From Bradyrhizobium sp. 186 (GTDB lineage: Bacteria > Pseudomonadota > Alphaproteobacteria > Rhizobiales > Xanthobacteraceae), in the NCBI RefSeq assembly GCF_023101685.1, contig NZ_CP082164.1, positions 2,852,001 to 2,916,000 on the forward strand: a stretch of DNA of 64,000 nucleotides. Direction: 5' to 3'. Position 1 is the first letter of the stretch. Every line of letters begins with the position of its first letter. The position numbers and the translations under genes were made by a program. Shown here one piece after another: positions 61,420-64,000 of this stretch. Below the pieces are notes generated by a model. It ran no database searches, was not told the origin of the DNA, and worked only from the letters and a program-made list of their open reading frames with translations.

Positions 61420-64000
61420 TCAGCGCAGTTCCTCGAGCAGCATCTTAGCTTCGATCAAATCGGACGTCCCGAACCCTTCGCTGAACCAGCCGTAGACCGG
61501 TGCGAGGAGACGGCGAGACTCGCTGGACTTGCCCTGGTCGCGCCGGAGCTTCGCTAGGCTGGTGGCGGCGCGCAGCTCCCACATCTTAGCTGCCTGCTCG
61601 TGCGCAACCGCGAGGGCTCGACTAAAACTGATTTCGGCGTGGCATTGATCCGAGCAACGTGCCAACAGGTCGCCCTGGAGCCGATGTAGCTCTGCCTCGA
61701 ACCAGCGATCGCCGGTTGTCTTCCCTCGCTCTAGCGCCTCATCCAGAGTAATTAGCGCCTCTTGTGTTCGATTTGCCTTCCAGAGAGCAGTGGCCAGCAC
61801 CGATCGAAAGAACGGTTGGGTATAATTCGCTCCGGTAGCGCTTAGGGCCGCCAAGCCTTGGCGCACGCATTCAGTCCCGCCCTCTCCATCGCCTTCGTCA
61901 GCCCGAACACCGCCACGGTAAATGGTCCCCATAGCATGGAAGAATGGAAATCCTTGCGCAGCGGTCAGGGCCATTAGCTCATCGACGCGATCACCGAGGT
62001 GGGGGTTTCTACACGTGAACAGGAGCCGGCACGCGGCTGCTAGAATGTAGGCCAGTGTTGAAAGGTGTTGCATTCCCCGTGCTTCCGCCACGGCCTCGCT
62101 ACTGCGCACCAGCGCTTGATCCGGGTAGCCCAGAATAAAAAGGACCAGGGACAGCCAGCTCAACGCGGAGGCGCGGTTAAACCTTGGGGACAGGAAGACG
62201 GAAGCGCACTCCTCAGCGTCGTGACTCAAGGCAACAGCCCGTTCCAGATGGGGTCGCGCTGTGCTCACCTCGCCGCAAAAGAAGCCCACCATGCCCACCA
62301 TGTGATGCCCCATCGCCAAGCTGCCTGGGTCGTTCAACCTCCGGGCCAAGGCGAGCATTTCCTCGGCGTTCACGCGGGCCATGCCCAATTCGCTCCGTAT
62401 GAGGTGGAAGGCCAATTGCCCGTACCCGATCAGCAGCATCCGCTTGTCATCGCCGGCTACGCGGCTGAGCTCGCGTGCGCGCGCATAGGCCCGGCCAGTC
62501 GCCGGCGCCGAGTAGCCGTGCCGCGCAATCAGGGCCTCGCCCAGGGCGACTTGCAACTCGACTTCCTGGCGGTGCTGCTCGGCACCATTAGGTAGGCTCG
62601 CTAGCAGTTCGAGGCCCTTGCTCAGCTGCGCGATTGCTTCAGCGTTTGCCGAACGCGCCAGGGCGCGAAGTCCCGCCGCCGCCCAATATTGCACCGCCTC
62701 GGCGGTGAGACCCGCTTCCGTGCAATGCTGAGCGAGACGCTCCGGCTGAGCGTTCGCTACCTCTGGAAGCTGCTCTTTCAACGCCCGCGCGATGCGCGCG
62801 TGCAGCTCACGGCGCTTGCCGCGCAACAGTGTGCCATAAGCTGTCTCCTGGACGAGCGCATGTTTGAATGTGTAAACGAGATCTTGCGATGTGCCGCGCC
62901 GAAATACCAGCCCCGCCTCGGAAAGTCGGTTTATCGCGCGGTGCAGCTCGGCTGCATCCAACCGCGCCGCCGTGCTCAAAATCTTTTGGGAAAACTCGCG
63001 GCCGATGACAGCACCGATCTGTGCTATCTCCTTGGCAGCAGTGCCGACATTATCAAGCCGCGCCATCAAAGAGGCATGGAGCGTTGCTGGAACAGCGATA
63101 ACACTTGAATGGGTTCTCGCAAGGAACGAGCGAGAGTCACCCTCGCCACCGCCTGCCTCCAGCACCGCCTTTGTCAATTCCTCTACGAAGAGCGGCACGC
63201 CATCCGCCCGTTCGACGATTTCGGCCAAAATGTCACTCGGCAACGGATTGTTACCCGCAATTTGCGCCACAAGGGCCGCGCCATCATTACGATTGAGCCG
63301 ACTGAGGGAAATCACAGTGACGTACTGAGCCCATGACGGCGTGAATTCGGGACGGCACGTGACGAGGAGCAGCACTGGCAAGCGTTCGACCCGCTCCAAC
63401 GCAGCGTCGAGCAACTCGCTGGAGGTCGGATCGATCCAATGCACGTCCTCATAGACCATCAATATCGGCTGTTGCCGCGAGAGCAACTCGAGCTGACGCA
63501 GGAGTGCGGCGAACGTCTCCTCCCTCTTTCTTTGTGGGCTAAAGTTCAGCAGCGGGTAGCGGTCAGCGGAAGGCAGGGACAGCAGTTCGGCGAACAGTGC
63601 CACGTCATTGTTCGATGATGCCGTCGGGGCGAGCAGCGCCTCAAGTTTGTCGAGCTTTGCCTCCGGCGGGTCCTCTCGCTCAAAGCCAGCCGCGCGTTCG
63701 AGCTGCGCGACGTGAGGGTACAACGCACTGTCCCGATAATAGGGCGAGCAGAAGTAGCGCAAGCGGACGTGTGGCTCGTTTTCGATCCGCTCTTGCACCG
63801 CCTTCGAGACGCGAGACTTCCCGATGCCGGGGTCGCCTGAGAGCAGGACGACTTGGCCCTGGCCTGCCTTGGCCCGCGCCCAGCGCTGCAAGAGCAAGTC
63901 GACCTCCGCCTCGCGTCCAATGAGCGGCGCCTCACCCGACCGGAGTGCCTCGAAGCGGCTTTCAACGGCACTCTCGCCCAGTACCCGCCAAGCCCTGACC
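61420..64000 (-). CDS. Adenylate-cyclase-type regulator, ATPase-TPR part (5' partial)
   Basis: At least 860 residues, running off the right edge. The visible start VRAWRVLGESAVESRFEALR is the linker that follows a class III cyclase domain in this architecture. Then comes an AAA-type ATPase (PLIGREAEVDLLLQRW, Walker A LSGDPGIGKSR, Walker B-like PILMVYEDVHWIDP, TCRPEF) and about ten TPR-like helical repeats to the end (LSRVAGDDKRMLLIGYGQLA and others). The cyclase domain itself should lie beyond 64000. Such proteins couple a signal sensed by the TPR region to cAMP synthesis; no partner is evident. Confidence 0.85.
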   Translation of the reverse strand, partial: VRAWRVLGESAVESRFEALRSGEAPLIGREAEVDLLLQRWARAKAGQGQVVLLSGDPGIGKSRVSKAVQERIENEPHVRLRYFCSPYYRDSALYPHVAQLERAAGFEREDPPEAKLDKLEALLAPTASSNNDVALFAELLSLPSADRYPLLNFSPQRKREETFAALLRQLELLSRQQPILMVYEDVHWIDPTSSELLDAALERVERLPVLLLVTCRPEFTPSWAQYVTVISLSRLNRNDGAALVAQIAGNNPLPSDILAEIVERADGVPLFVEELTKAVLEAGGGEGDSRSFLARTHSSVIAVPATLHASLMARLDNVGTAAKEIAQIGAVIGREFSQKILSTAARLDAAELHRAINRLSEAGLVFRRGTSQDLVYTFKHALVQETAYGTLLRGKRRELHARIARALKEQLPEVANAQPERLAQHCTEAGLTAEAVQYWAAAGLRALARSANAEAIAQLSKGLELLASLPNGAEQHRQEVELQVALGEALIARHGYSAPATGRAYARARELSRVAGDDKRMLLIGYGQLAFHLIRSELGMARVNAEEMLALARRLNDPGSLAMGHHMVGMVGFFCGEVSTARPHLERAVALSHDAEECASVFLSPRFNRASALSWLSLVLFILGYPDQALVRSSEAVAEARGMQHLSTLAYILAAACRLLFTCRNPHLGDRVDELMALTAAQGFPFFHAMGTIYRGGVRADEGDGEGGTECVRQGLAALSATGANYTQPFFRSVLATALWKANRTQEALITLDEALERGKTTGDRWFEAELHRLQGDLLARCSDQCHAEISFSRALAVAHEQAAKMWELRAATSLAKLRRDQGKSSESRRLLAPVYGWFSEGFGTSDLIEAKMLLEELR

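Overview
The window reads as accessory chromosome of a Bradyrhizobium-like alphaproteobacterium. The basis is high GC with strong GC3 in the intact operons, an alphaproteobacterial 5-aminolevulinate synthase (HemA), a Lys-rich-tailed Ku, many lineage-type small proteins, and soxYZ/fccB and FixI/CcoI-type genes. The assignment is by eye, without database searches.

Layout. 1-4253: aldo/keto reductase end, a glmS (possibly nodM) and a 3' fragment of tRNA-Lys(CUU) at 4210-4253 that looks like an integration (att) scar. 4452-12826: GC-rich catabolic block, namely a NitT/TauT-type ABC transporter, a CaiB-type CoA transferase and an HMG-CoA-lyase-like enzyme (minus strand), divergent from a GntR regulator and a BisC/DMSO-reductase-family molybdoenzyme. 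13337-14995: small c-di-GMP cluster (PilZ protein, 74-aa protein, HD-GYP protein). 15000-24000: decayed accessory DNA with two broken SRAP (YedK-like) copies, an IS701-family element with CTAG target duplication, an IS110-family transposase, a TerC-family protein and several very small genes. 24500-35500: ribbon-helix-helix protein plus PHB-depolymerase-like esterase, Ku, a sorbosone/glucose-dehydrogenase-like secreted protein, a thioredoxin-fold protein and a 417-aa exported protein of unknown function. 35500-38130: a scrap heap of gene fragments (IS5 transposase, tyrosine recombinase, ABC binding protein, AraC regulator, histidine kinase, glycosyltransferase).

38374-58365 is the most coherent and interesting part. 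An OxyR-type regulator diverges from a groEL with a His-rich tail, followed on the plus strand by soxY, soxZ, a small cytochrome c and fccB (sulfide dehydrogenase flavoprotein). Facing it is a long minus-strand set: cupredoxin-like protein, metallophosphoesterase, SoxA/TsdA-like cytochrome, a divergent cbb3-type oxidase subunit I, a fused CcoO-CcoP-like triheme cytochrome, four small membrane proteins, a TauE/SafE-family protein and a CcoI-type copper ATPase. SCO1 and hemA run divergently from the cupredoxin gene. Together they could carry electrons from reduced sulfur to oxygen and supply the copper and haem such an oxidase needs; this pathway view is inference.

58366-64000: remnants (methyltransferase, a second hemA copy reduced to a scrap, SnoaL-like end), small proteins, a short-chain dehydrogenase, and the ATPase-TPR part of a large cyclase-type regulator that runs off the window.
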